NCBI GenBank assembly: GCA_030849075.1
Contig: JASAOO010002891.1
Span: 1-12,469, forward strand
Origin: Zelonia costaricensis
Lineage: Eukaryota > Euglenozoa > Kinetoplastea > Trypanosomatida > Trypanosomatidae
Length of the DNA: 12,469 nucleotides
Direction: 5' to 3'
The notes under the pieces are model-generated. The model was not told the origin of the DNA and did no database searches. It saw only the letters and a program-made list of their open reading frames with translations. Made by a program: the position numbers and the translations under genes. This document shows, piece by piece, positions 1-7,618 of this stretch (its first letter is position 1; each line of letters begins with the position of its first letter).

Positions 1-809
1 GAGCGCAGTGGAGTGAGCCCTCAACGTGTGGCAGAGCTGCTCCACCCTACGGTTGTGTGTTGGCCTGTGTGCGTGTGCGTAGCGCCGCGTGCGAGCCACG
101 AGTGCCACGGCGGGGCTGCGCCTGCGAACTCGAAACGAAAGCACGCGTCGCCCGCTGTCCCTCTCCGGCGGCGACGCAGGAGAGCGGGTGGATGCTGGTG
201 AGCGGGGGGGGGGGGCGGCAGTGATGGGCTGTGGTGGTGCCGTGGTGTACGGTACGGGGGTGCACGGTGCCTGGTCCCGTGGGTGATCGCAGGGACGCAC
301 CCACACGTGACCGCTGGACGAGACACGGCTGTCGAGCGGCCGGCAAGTACCGAAGGCCGACGTGCAGCAACACAGGCACCGAGAGGCCAGGAGAGGAGGA
401 ACGTGAGTACAGGAGAAGTGGGGGGTGCAGACGGCAGAGGGGTGCAGAGAGTGCGAACGGGCGCGGCGCGCAGGTCCGGGGCAGGGGGCAACTCCAGCGC
501 GGGACGAGGCGCGCCGCAACGCGCAGACTGCGCACCGCACCTCACCCACTCCCTCATGGAACCGACGGGGACGCGCAGGGGGATGGGGGTGGGGGGTGGC
601 CGTAGACCGCATTACTTGTAGTGCACGTACGCATCGGAGTTGTGACGGACGAGACGCCATGGGGCACGTCAGCGAAGACGCCGTGTGAAGCCGCCGGCGG
701 GGGCAGACACGCGGCGGTGTGGGCTGCGGCCTCCCCGCCCCCCCCCTACGCGTGGGGTGCACTGCGCAGGATGCAGCCGCCGCACACACACGCGCAGACG
801 CACGCGTCG
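1..809. other. 3' UTR and intergenic sequence after the 856-aa gene
   Basis: About 800 bases without a convincing gene. It contains a G12 run at 204-215, a GT-rich stretch on the plus strand near 53-81, a C-rich run at about 731-746, and purine-rich sequence at about 390-425 that would be a pyrimidine tract in the transcript. The open frames on the minus strand (21-557, 47-535) are Pro/Arg/Ser/Thr-rich without domain-like sequence. The acceptor of the next gene to the left may lie here or outside. Confidence 0.55.
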
Positions 810-3380
810 TCAGTCTTCAACCAGCAGCGGGTGCAGCACACCGAGGCTCGCAGCCGCCTCGAGCACGACACACCGCCACGCGTACGTCTCCTCGGCGTGC
901 GGCCCAAGCAACAGTGGAACGGCGTGATAGACGCGCAAGGCCATGTAGTGCGGTAGGCCCACCATCTGCGCGGAGGTGCCGTCCAGAGCACTCCAGCTCT
1001 GCAGATGCACTTCGCGGAAGGCAGCGAGGCAGCAGCGCACGGTCCGCTGGAACAGAGAGGCGCTACGGGCCTCCCCGCTGAGCTGCAGGAGGACGTGAAA
1101 GTGAAGAGCGGCGGCCACGACGTCGTGCAGCAGCGCCTCCACCGGCACGGCCGCCTCCAGTGCCGCCCAGGCCGCCTCTGCCGCGCCAGCCGCCGTCGCC
1201 CCACCGGCGGTGCGCATCGCGTGCAGCCCACACGCGCTGACCCACTCGATGGCAGTCACGGCGGGGTGGGAGGCGAGCGCCTCGCGCAGCTGCGCGGCGT
1301 CAGCGAGCGCGCTGGTGGGAATGCTGTGGGCAGCGCAGAAGGCCGTCACGACGCTGCCGGTGGCGGCCATCTGCGCCAGGCCCCACGCGCGCAGTCGGCT
1401 GCGTAGGAGCAGCGCCAGAGTGCAGGTCGTGCCGCAGTCGTTCAGCAGGGCCTCCGCGATGGCCGCCGCTGCCTGGATGGACTGCTGCTGCGCCACCACC
1501 TCGACATACTCGCCGTACGTGAGCGCCTGCGAGAGCGGCGACTCTGGCTGTGTCTTCTCCACCACCCGCTCCACGTACGCCAGACGGTTGGAGAAGGTGC
1601 GCAGCAGGCTGAGCCGCAGGGCACCGTCGCAGGTGCATACAAGCTGCGCATCGAAGCCGTCGCGCCGGTATGCAGCCACGAGCTTCAGCGCCGTGTACAA
1701 GGTGTCGCGGCCGCTCTCTGGCGGGTTGGCGCCGTCGGGTGGCGCGAGCTCCAGTGCCACGTCCGAGACTGCCGACAGCGGGAGGTGCCGCGCGTGGCGC
1801 AGGTGCCCCGTGCGCCGCAGCGCCACCATGAGGAGGGTGAGATTGTGCCGGGCGAGCGGGAGCAGCAGCACCGCCGATGCCGCGGCTGCGTCGCTGCCGT
1901 CCGGGCTATCACCCAGGAGCGGCGCCAGAAGGGCGAGGGCGGCGGCTGCGTCCGTGTCGGAGAGCCGCACGCACACCCGCGCCAGCGCGTAGGCGGAGTG
2001 CCGCGCGGCCTCGGTGGCGTACTGCCCGCCGTCCAGCCCCGCCACGACGGAAGCGGCCGCCTGGGCGGCGAGGGTGCGACACGAGGCGCGGCACGCCTCT
2101 GTGAGCTCCGCTGCTGCAGCCTCGCACTGCATCAGCGCCTCGATGTGCGCCACGTGCAACTGCGGGCAGGACGGGAAGAGCGCGATGCCCTGGCGCGCCA
2201 GCCAGCGCCGCTGCACCGGGTCCGTGACGGCGGCCAGCAGACACCGCCACGAGAGTGCTGATGGGCTGCGCTGGAAGTGCGCCACGGCCGCTGCGGACGA
2301 CGGGTGAAGGGGCGCCGCCTCAACTGCGGACGGCGAACCTGCCACGCCCTGCTGCTGCTGCTGCTCCTGCTGCTGTTGTTCACGCTGCCAGTTCACAGCT
2401 GCAGCCCACTGCGCCACCTCGTCGTCACGCCGCAGCAGCTCCGCGCGTGGGGGTGCGGTGCGCGCGGCATCGCTCGACTTCAGCACAGGCGCGCTCATCA
2501 TGACGCGTGCGGACGGCTTGCCGGTTAGCAGGCAGGTGTGCAGCCCAAGGGCGATCATCATCTGGAGGCTCTCGCACAGCAGCGCACAGGCCGCCGTGAC
2601 GGTGTCGGCGTGCCGCACGTGCCTGGCCAGCCGCGCCGTCAGCTGCGTCACGCCGCAGAGGTTCTCGTCAAGCACGGAAAGGCACCGCACCGACTCCAGG
2701 AAGTGCGACACAGTTGCCTTGATGTGTGCCAGCTGATCGCGGTGCCAGTACGGACACGCAGCGTTGCGGCACACGGAGGCAGCGGCGCCATCACCGCTTC
2801 CGAGGGTGCCGTCCGCCGCGCGCTCCATCAGACACGGCTCATCGAAGAAGTACGGCGGTTGCACTTCCTGCGTGTCTGCGGCCCACTGGAACAGCGGCGC
2901 ACTGCGACGCAGAAAGGCCTCCACATCGGCGCTTACGGGCGCGGCGGCGTTGGCAGTGCAGGCGCTGAAGGCGGAGAGGCCGTGAACGGAGAGCGGGCAG
3001 CCCTCCGCGGTGCCCGTGGGTGGTGCCGGTGGCATGCCGTGGCCGTACGCCGAAAACGTGCGGCCAATGCTCTTCTGGTAGTAGATCTGGTTGCGCATGC
3101 CCTCAGCGATGTGGTGGCCCTCCTCCAGGAGCGTCAGCTCAGGTGTTAACTCCCTGGTGAGGCTCTGCAGCTCCTTGGTGAGCTGCTCGATGCGGGCCCG
3201 CTTGTGACTTGTGTGCTGCTCTACTTTCACGACCTGCGCCTCGACACGGCGACGCTGCTCCTCAAGCTCGCGCAGCTGCGCCGCGGCACTGCCGCGCTCC
3301 TGCCGCTGGCGCAGCTTCAGCAAGTCGGGGTGCACCCACGAGGCGGGGATGACGAGCTGCCGATCCGCCTCCTCCGCCAT
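810..3380 (-). CDS. Large protein with coiled coil, CCCH zinc-finger-like element and helical repeats; possible ZFC3H1/Red1-type protein
   Basis: 856 aa, ATG at 3380, TGA stop. Residues about 20-90 are Glu/Arg/Gln-rich with heptad-like spacing, a likely coiled coil. Residues 174-216 contain QPPYFFDEPCLMERA, an 11-residue Gly/Ala/Ser insert, then SVCRNAACPYWHRDQL. Cys183, Cys204, Cys209 and His213 give C-x20-C-x4-C-x3-H. The CxxxxCPYxH core resembles the single zinc finger of ZFC3H1/Red1, adaptors that link nuclear RNA to exosome decay, but the first loop is much longer. A Gln-rich run (about 333-344) follows. The C-terminal half is Ala/Leu-rich and helical. It includes HAT/TPR-like segments, for example PVQRRWLARQGIALFPSCPQ (388-407) followed by LHVAHIEALMQCE, and SLLRTFSNRLAYVERVVEKT (591-610). 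ZFC3H1 also carries C-terminal HAT repeats, so the order agrees. No membrane span or signal peptide. The family assignment is inference; that it is a real gene is near certain from length and codon use. Confidence 0.93.
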   Translation of the reverse strand: MAEEADRQLVIPASWVHPDLLKLRQRQERGSAAAQLRELEEQRRRVEAQVVKVEQHTSHKRARIEQLTKELQSLTRELTPELTLLEEGHHIAEGMRNQIYYQKSIGRTFSAYGHGMPPAPPTGTAEGCPLSVHGLSAFSACTANAAAPVSADVEAFLRRSAPLFQWAADTQEVQPPYFFDEPCLMERAADGTLGSGDGAAASVCRNAACPYWHRDQLAHIKATVSHFLESVRCLSVLDENLCGVTQLTARLARHVRHADTVTAACALLCESLQMMIALGLHTCLLTGKPSARVMMSAPVLKSSDAARTAPPRAELLRRDDEVAQWAAAVNWQREQQQQEQQQQQGVAGSPSAVEAAPLHPSSAAAVAHFQRSPSALSWRCLLAAVTDPVQRRWLARQGIALFPSCPQLHVAHIEALMQCEAAAAELTEACRASCRTLAAQAAASVVAGLDGGQYATEAARHSAYALARVCVRLSDTDAAAALALLAPLLGDSPDGSDAAAASAVLLLPLARHNLTLLMVALRRTGHLRHARHLPLSAVSDVALELAPPDGANPPESGRDTLYTALKLVAAYRRDGFDAQLVCTCDGALRLSLLRTFSNRLAYVERVVEKTQPESPLSQALTYGEYVEVVAQQQSIQAAAAIAEALLNDCGTTCTLALLLRSRLRAWGLAQMAATGSVVTAFCAAHSIPTSALADAAQLREALASHPAVTAIEWVSACGLHAMRTAGGATAAGAAEAAWAALEAAVPVEALLHDVVAAALHFHVLLQLSGEARSASLFQRTVRCCLAAFREVHLQSWSALDGTSAQMVGLPHYMALRVYHAVPLLLGPHAEETYAWRCVVLEAAASLGVLHPLLVED
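2349..2378 (-). repeat. Glutamine codon repeat within the 856-aa gene
   Basis: Encodes QQQQEQQQQQ (residues 335-344), mostly CAG with one GAG and CAA codons. It lies in a low-complexity linker between the zinc-finger part and the helical repeats. Such runs commonly vary in length among strains. Confidence 0.85.
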
Positions 3381-3481
3381 GGCTGACGCACGTGTGCCGA
3401 AGGGACTGTGAAGAGCGCAGCACGTGAGCTGGACTGGAAGAATGTGCCTTTGTGTGGAGTGGCGGCTGGATCTCCCTCTCT

Positions 3482-3503
3482 ATGTGTGTGTGTGTGTATG
3501 TGT
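3482..3503. repeat. GT/CA repeat in the opposite orientation
   Basis: GT repeat on the plus strand, CA in the transcript. It falls in the presumed 5' UTR of the 856-aa gene, whereas most dinucleotide repeats in the window have GT on the transcribed strand. Confidence 0.88.
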
Positions 3504-3674
3504 CAGCCAGAGAGTGCAGTCAGGTTCTACGGCTGCAAGACGGCGCGAAGGAAGCTGGAGTGAGGTGCTGCGAGTCCCGTCCCAATGCGTCACAAGCAGC
3601 GTGGCGCGCCGCGACGCTCACCACGCAGGAGTCGGCAGGCGAGGTTTGACAATAAGTGCTGCAACCAGCACTTC

Positions 3675-3704
3675 CTAGTAGGATAGAGAAAGAGAGATCA
3701 GGGG
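3675..3704 (-). promoter_or_regulatory. Candidate trans-splice acceptor of the 856-aa gene
   Basis: On the minus strand, 3704 to 3677 is pyrimidine-rich (CCCCTGATCTCTCTTTCTC-like) and is followed by AG at 3676-3675, giving a 5' UTR of about 290 nt to the ATG at 3380. No comparable tract lies closer to the start. Confidence 0.5.
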
Positions 3705-3762
3705 TTGCATCAAGTGCGTAAGACAACTTGTGTAGAGAACCAGCTCCGCAGACCAGCACGCA

Positions 3763-3783
3763 AACACACACACAAACACACAG
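3763..3783. repeat. CA/GT repeat upstream of the 856-aa gene's splice tract
   Basis: Imperfect AC repeat on the plus strand. In the transcript it is a GT block about 60 nt upstream of the pyrimidine tract at 3704-3677. Confidence 0.85.
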
Positions 3784-4152
3784 ACGGTGGGATGAGCTTA
3801 CGCGCGGCGACATCGCGCGCCTCGGATGTCCAACTCCTTCGACGACGGCGTCTCACGGACCCCACCGACTGCGTATGTGTTCGTGCCTTTGTGCAACTCC
3901 TCTGCACCCCATCGCTTCGCCGTGCAGACGAGCGCATGGCTGAGTGCCAGCGCCACGTGCAGACTAGCCCGACCAGCCAACCGTGTTGTGGCGCCTCGGG
4001 TAGAGGGAGCTGTTCCCTTCACCGGAGGCACGCAGCCGTCGCTGCCTCGGTGTGGTAGACGCGGTTCATGGAGATGTGTTTACGGAGTCAGAACGCACAA
4101 GGAAAACACGAGGAAGGAGCGAAAAGAGAAAAAGCGACGCATGTGGAGAGCG

Positions 4153-4175
4153 ACACACACACACACACACACACA
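4153..4175. repeat. CA/GT microsatellite (11 units)
   Basis: Uninterrupted AC repeat on the plus strand, in the presumed 3' UTR of the 170-aa gene. One of the two longest pure dinucleotide runs in the window. Confidence 0.92.
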
Positions 4176-4309
4176 AGCGTGCTGCGGCTACGCACGGACG
4201 TCTTCGTCTACGCCCACACATGGGCGGCGGCATGACGCGGGCGATGGTGTTCATGATCACAACGACGGAGGGGGGCGGAGAAGGATGCGACTCCAGGCGC
4301 AACGCGAGC

Positions 4310-4822
4310 TCAAGCAAACACACGCAACATCTGCTTGGCACGCTGGCCGGGCAACACCAACCGCGCAGACACGTGTGCGCGCACCCGCACACGGCGCAGC
4401 AGCGACGCATAAGTGGAGTGGCAACGACGCGGGCGATCACCCGCCAACACGAAACACCTACGGGCCTCACCAGTGCGTGCCACTGAAGAACATGGGAGCG
4501 GGGGAGTGGCGGCACGTACCGGGGACGCGGCGATGTTAGGCAAGACATCGAAGCGCCTGCGCTGCTGCCCGGGCTCAGCAAAGTACACATGGCGAAGCAC
4601 GCGCGCCTGCGAGGCTGAAACAGGGAAGAGCATTGGGGGGGCAGCGGATGCGAGCACGCGGGTCAGCGGCGCGACAAGCCAACGGTCGGGCGAGGCCGCT
4701 GCGCATCCTGGGAGCAAGAGAAGGTGGAGTCGCCCGGGTGTCACGGCGGTCAAGAGTTCGTTGATGTGAGTATCGAGAGCACGCCCGATCGCTGTTACAG
4801 CGGGGTCGAGGTGAGGGCTCAT
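4310..4822 (-). CDS. Probable small protein gene, 170 aa, family not recognised
   Basis: I do not recognise this protein. The frame starts at the first ATG after a perfect pyrimidine run and AG, so its start is well supported. The first 110 residues look protein-like: an amphipathic N-terminus (AVTAIGRALDTHINELLTAV), a hydrophobic strand (RLHLLLLPG at about 31-39), another helix-like segment (RWLVAPLTRVLASAA), then SASQARVLRHVYFAEPGQQRRRFDVLPNIAA. The last 60 residues are Arg/Val/Ser-rich and less convincing. There is no signal peptide or clear membrane span. Third-position G/C is visibly lower (about two thirds to 70% by eye) than in COX10 or V-ATPase a. This could mean a weakly expressed or lineage-specific gene, or a decaying one whose original C-terminus was longer. 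It sits between COX10 and the 856-aa gene on the same strand. Confidence 0.6.
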   Translation of the reverse strand: MSPHLDPAVTAIGRALDTHINELLTAVTPGRLHLLLLPGCAAASPDRWLVAPLTRVLASAAPPMLFPVSASQARVLRHVYFAEPGQQRRRFDVLPNIAASPVRAATPPLPCSSVARTGEARRCFVLAGDRPRRCHSTYASLLRRVRVRAHVSARLVLPGQRAKQMLRVFA

Positions 4823-4842
4823 GGTGCATCAAAGGGCGGGCA

Positions 4843-4866
4843 CTGGGAAGGAAAGAAAGAGGGAGG
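4843..4866 (-). promoter_or_regulatory. Textbook trans-splice acceptor of the 170-aa gene
   Basis: On the minus strand, 4866 to 4845 is an uninterrupted run of 22 pyrimidines followed at once by AG (4844-4843). The first ATG after it is at 4822, leaving a 20-nt 5' UTR in a good context (GCACC-ATG-A). It is the cleanest acceptor-like sequence in the window and the best evidence that a gene begins here. Confidence 0.7.
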
Positions 4867-4867
4867 T

Positions 4868-4923
4868 GCACACACGCCTTAGCCCACACGCAACATCACA
4901 CATACACACACACACATACACAA
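4868..4923. repeat. CA/GT-rich block directly upstream of the 170-aa gene's splice tract
   Basis: Imperfect AC repeat on the plus strand with its core at 4895-4920. On the transcribed strand this GT-rich block ends one or two bases before the pyrimidine run at 4866-4845. Confidence 0.85.
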
Positions 4924-4978
4924 ATGCACAGCCGACATCAATTGCTACTAGTAGAACATATGAAGACAACTACACTCA

Positions 4979-5021
4979 ACACATACACACACACACGCCG
5001 ACCTGTAAACACACACACATG
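4979..5021. repeat. Two short CA/GT blocks
   Basis: AC repeats at about 4981-4996 and 5009-5019 on the plus strand, separated by a non-repetitive spacer. Confidence 0.82.
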
Positions 5022-5040
5022 TACAAGACAGGCGAGTGAA

Positions 5041-5215
5041 TCGAGTGGGGAGGGAGGGCAGCGAGGAGACGGCAAGCGAGAGAGTGGGGAAGGGGGGGGG
5101 CCGGAGCTCGAGCCCCCTCCCTCGCAGGTGAGGACGGGAAAACGGAGGGAGGGTGGGGAGTTCACGACAAGAGCGTCGCGACACAGAAGAAGGGAAAGAG
5201 AAAACAAAGACCCAA
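5041..5215. repeat. Purine-rich stretch on the plus strand with an internal hairpin
   Basis: About 175 bases made mostly of G and A on the plus strand, pyrimidines in the transcript. They are interrupted near 5101-5125 by a C-rich segment that can pair with the preceding G run around the palindromes GAGCTC and CTCGAG. The transcribed strand holds a good pyrimidine tract at about 5211-5185, but the next AG is about 65 nt further on, at 5122-5121. It could serve as an upstream or alternative acceptor for the 170-aa gene. Confidence 0.45.
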
Positions 5216-5302
5216 ATCAGCTAAGTGGAGGAGGAGAAACAAGTCGGAGCTGATGTCGTCAAGAGGGGCTCAAGTCGCACAAGGGACGGAGGCGGAGACG
5301 AG

Positions 5303-5334
5303 GACACACAAGGACACACACATACACACACACA
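5303..5334. repeat. Imperfect CA/GT repeat
   Basis: AC-rich block on the plus strand with a short direct repeat of AGGACACACA at its left end. It is GT-rich in the transcript. Confidence 0.85.
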
Positions 5335-5934
5335 GAGGCGGACAGAGGCGTTGATGGGCCATTCACCGGACCACGCTGCGCAGTACTGCATCGGCAGCAG
5401 ATGCGGCGTCACGCCAGTTTCGTGTGTTGACTGGACCGTCTCTTGTGTGGAGTGTGGCGTGCGGCGCTTGGGTGGGAGTGGTATGCGTTGTGCTTGTTTG
5501 TTTGTTTACGGGGGGGGTAGTGTTTGTGAGGAGGTGCACGAGTGCCCTGCGTGGATGCTGCGGTGCGTGCGTGCGAGTGTTCAGAGCCCTCTCTCGCGCG
5601 AGGGAGGGAGAGCGCGGCTTGGGGAAGGCGGAATGCGGGGGCTCAGAGAAGCGAAGCGCCATCTTGCCGGGTTCTCGAGTGTGCTGGCGAGGACTGTGTC
5701 CGCAGAGCGGAACAGGAACAGCGACTACCACGGAGAGCGCAACGAGTAGAATGGAATGGCTGCCGCTCGCTCGCACACCGCCCTGCGTCTGCCGCACCGC
5801 TCTCTCTCTCCCTCACACACGCAAAGCCCCAAGCTGCCGTCGTGCGCGCGTGCACCTCCACGCAGGGTTCGGTGCTTTGGTGGTACTGGCTTTAGTCGTG
5901 CGCGCCGCCACGCGCAGGTGCTATGGGTGAACTG

Positions 5935-5998
5935 CTAATTAGGGAGAAGGGAAGACGGCGGGTGGGGTGGACAAGACGAAAAGAAAAACAGAGGAGCT
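5935..5998 (-). promoter_or_regulatory. Strong pyrimidine tract with AG inside the COX10 3' region
   Basis: On the minus strand, 5998 to 5937 is nearly all C and T (including a CTCCTCTGTTTTTCTTTTC-like start and a TCTTCCCTTCTCCC end), followed by TAATTAG with AG at 5936-5935 and another AG at 5933-5932. By sequence it looks as good as the acceptors ahead of known genes. No convincing ORF follows: the first ATG is at 5662. It may be a cryptic or alternative acceptor, a polyadenylation determinant for COX10, or the start of a transcript with little coding potential. Confidence 0.4.
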
Positions 5999-6072
5999 GG
6001 CTAAGGTGGCGCCCAGCGGCGGCGTCGCCGGGCGTCGACGCGCGTGCCTGCTCCGTGCGCGCTTCGGATGAA

Positions 6073-6086
6073 GGGGGGGGGGGGGG
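6073..6086. repeat. Poly-G run (14 G on the plus strand)
   Basis: Fourteen consecutive G on the plus strand, C in the transcript, in the COX10 3' region. Similar runs are at 204-215 (12 G) and 5092-5100 (9 G). The exact length of such runs is often unreliable in assemblies. Confidence 0.9.
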
Positions 6087-6457
6087 TAGGGGCTCGCGCG
6101 TGGTGCAGCAAGAGCTGGGCAGGCCGTGTGCATGTAAGTGTGTGAGAGAGAAAGAGAAGATGTGTGTGCGAGGCAGTGCCAGTGCGTGCTCGAAAGCGTG
6201 TGAGGCCGGCCACGGAGAAGAGGGAGGGGGGCCGTACGGAGTGTGGGGGCGGGTGGCTGCTGTGGCCCGACACCCCACGCACACAGGCCGCGGCGGGGCG
6301 GCGACGGGCTGGCGGTGCCTGGCTGGCCTTCCTCACCGTCAAGAGTGAGCTCGGCTGAGAGGCTGGCGGAGGCGCGGCGGCACCGCCCGTGGGGTGCGGC
6401 GGCGTCCCTTCACCAGCAAGGACGGTCCACGCCTTCAGACCTGAAGCCTCCACCGCC

Positions 6458-7606
6458 CTACACCTCCGCCGCTGTGGAGGCCAGCCGCGTCCCCGCCACT
6501 TCAGCTGCCACGTAGTCTACGGTGCGCTTGGCCAGGTGCATCGGCTGCACGTGGTTCAGCATGATCGCAGTGAGCACGACGCTAAGGTACACGTAGGAGA
6601 AGACGAAGCAGCCGCGGCAGTGGCGCACCGGCTCGTTGTGGAAGAGCAGCGACTTGTAGATCATGAGCCCGTTCGCCGCGGCCGTGACAGGGTAGTACCA
6701 CGCCCCCTCCACCTCCATCCCCGCAAGCGTCGGGCACACGAGAGTCAATATAGCCATCACCACGGAGAGGGCCACGGCGTAGAAGGAGGCACGCCACGGG
6801 TTGTAGAAGGCGAGCATCTTGTACCCCGCCGCCTCGTAGTCACGGCGGCAGTGGAAGGAGAGCCCGTTGAAGTGTGGGATCTGCCACACAAAGAGGAAGC
6901 TGGCCAGCAGCCACACCGGCGGCGTCACCACCCCTGCAACGGCCACGCCGCCCATCACCGGCGGCACGCCCCCGACGATGGAGCCGAACCACGTGTTGAG
7001 CGCCGAGATGCGCTTCAGCGGCGTGTACATGCACACGTACAGCATCCAGTTGAAGACGCCCAGGCCCGCCGCGGCCGGACTCACGCAGTAGAGCAGCGCC
7101 GTGCCGAGCGTCAGCTCCGTGCCGGAGATGGCAGAGGCCAGCTGCGGCGTAATGAACTTCATCGGTAGCGGGCGGCGGCATGTGCGCTTCATCAACTTGT
7201 CGTACGGCTCCTCGATGATCTGGTTTGCCGTGTTGGCGGAGCAGGACTGCAGCATCGTGCCTGCCGTCACTGCCGCCGCGATGAGGGGGCTCGTGCCGCC
7301 GGCGATGACGTAGCCGGCCAGCGCGGTGGCGGCTACGTAAGCGGACAGCTGCGTCTTGCCCATCTGCGACACCATCGCGGACATGGTCGGCATCTTGCGG
7401 TCACACAGCTGCGCCTCGACCGGGCAGCTCATGTGCGGCGTGGTGCCCACGACGGGGCAGTGCTCCACGGTGCCCTGCATCACGGGGATTGCCGTCTCCT
7501 CCTTCGCGCGGTGGTACGGGCACGCGGTGAAGGTGCCGGCCTGAAGCAGGCGCGAAGTCCGCCGCAGGAGCAGCGAGGCGTGGCGCAGGCTCGAGCCGTG
7601 CAGCAT
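6458..7606 (-). CDS. COX10: Protoheme IX farnesyltransferase (heme O synthase), mitochondrial
   Basis: Transfers the farnesyl group of farnesyl diphosphate to heme B, making heme O. Heme O is then oxidised to heme A for cytochrome c oxidase in the inner mitochondrial membrane. The 382-aa product is a polytopic UbiA-superfamily protein. The first diphosphate/metal-binding motif is NTANQIIEEPYDKLMKRTCRRPL: Asn128, Asp136, Arg141-Thr142 and Arg145, the COX10-type N-x7-D-x2-MxRT-x2-RP pattern. The second is PHFNGLSFHCRRDYEAAGYK (244-263), including Asp256-Tyr257, also typical of COX10. Hydrophobic segments lie near 85-120, 155-190, 205-245, 275-295, 305-322 and 332-350. The N-terminus (MLHGSSLRHASLLLRRTSRLL) is basic, Ser- and Leu-rich and lacks acidic residues to about 34, as expected for a mitochondrial presequence. 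Residues 29-62 hold three Cys-Pro pairs (C29, C50, C61), unusual for the enzyme. The start is fixed by an in-frame TAG four codons upstream. The sequence looks intact. Confidence 0.97.
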   Translation of the reverse strand: MLHGSSLRHASLLLRRTSRLLQAGTFTACPYHRAKEETAIPVMQGTVEHCPVVGTTPHMSCPVEAQLCDRKMPTMSAMVSQMGKTQLSAYVAATALAGYVIAGGTSPLIAAAVTAGTMLQSCSANTANQIIEEPYDKLMKRTCRRPLPMKFITPQLASAISGTELTLGTALLYCVSPAAAGLGVFNWMLYVCMYTPLKRISALNTWFGSIVGGVPPVMGGVAVAGVVTPPVWLLASFLFVWQIPHFNGLSFHCRRDYEAAGYKMLAFYNPWRASFYAVALSVVMAILTLVCPTLAGMEVEGAWYYPVTAAANGLMIYKSLLFHNEPVRHCRGCFVFSYVYLSVVLTAIMLNHVQPMHLAKRTVDYVAAEVAGTRLASTAAEV

Positions 7607-7618
7607 CTTGGCGGCGAT

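Larger units (their letters stand above)
3705..4309. other. Intergenic region, 3' UTR of the 170-aa gene
   Basis: About 600 bases with CA repeats and no convincing gene on either strand. Frames that cross it (for example 3826-4539 plus) are rich in Arg, Thr and His and run through the dinucleotide repeats. Confidence 0.55.
4867..6457. other. Long 3' region of COX10 and intergenic sequence
   Basis: About 1.6 kb without a convincing gene. On the minus strand it holds a G14 run's complement at 6086-6073, a strong pyrimidine tract with AG at 5998-5935, a GT block at 5334-5303, a second pyrimidine-rich stretch at about 5215-5040, and two GT-rich blocks before the tract of the 170-aa gene. The minus-strand frame 5363-5662 starts in good context (CAAGATGG) after the tract at 5998-5935 but encodes a Thr/Pro/His-rich 99-aa sequence that does not look like a folded protein. 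Much of the region is probably COX10 3' UTR. Confidence 0.55.

Noticed and set aside
21..557. Minus-strand frame of 178 codons at the left edge
   Set aside because: Pro/Ala/Arg-rich with a His/Pro run and a Thr-His repeat, overlapped by another frame of equal length and similar composition; looks like GC-rich non-coding sequence.
1210..1992. Plus-strand open frame of 260 codons opposite the 856-aa gene
   Set aside because: Ser/Arg/Ala-rich antisense product without domain features; explained by the codon bias of the minus-strand gene.
6389..7168. Plus-strand open frame of 259 codons opposite COX10
   Set aside because: Same shadow effect. The product is His/Arg/Glu-rich and low in complexity, while the minus strand encodes all COX10 motifs.
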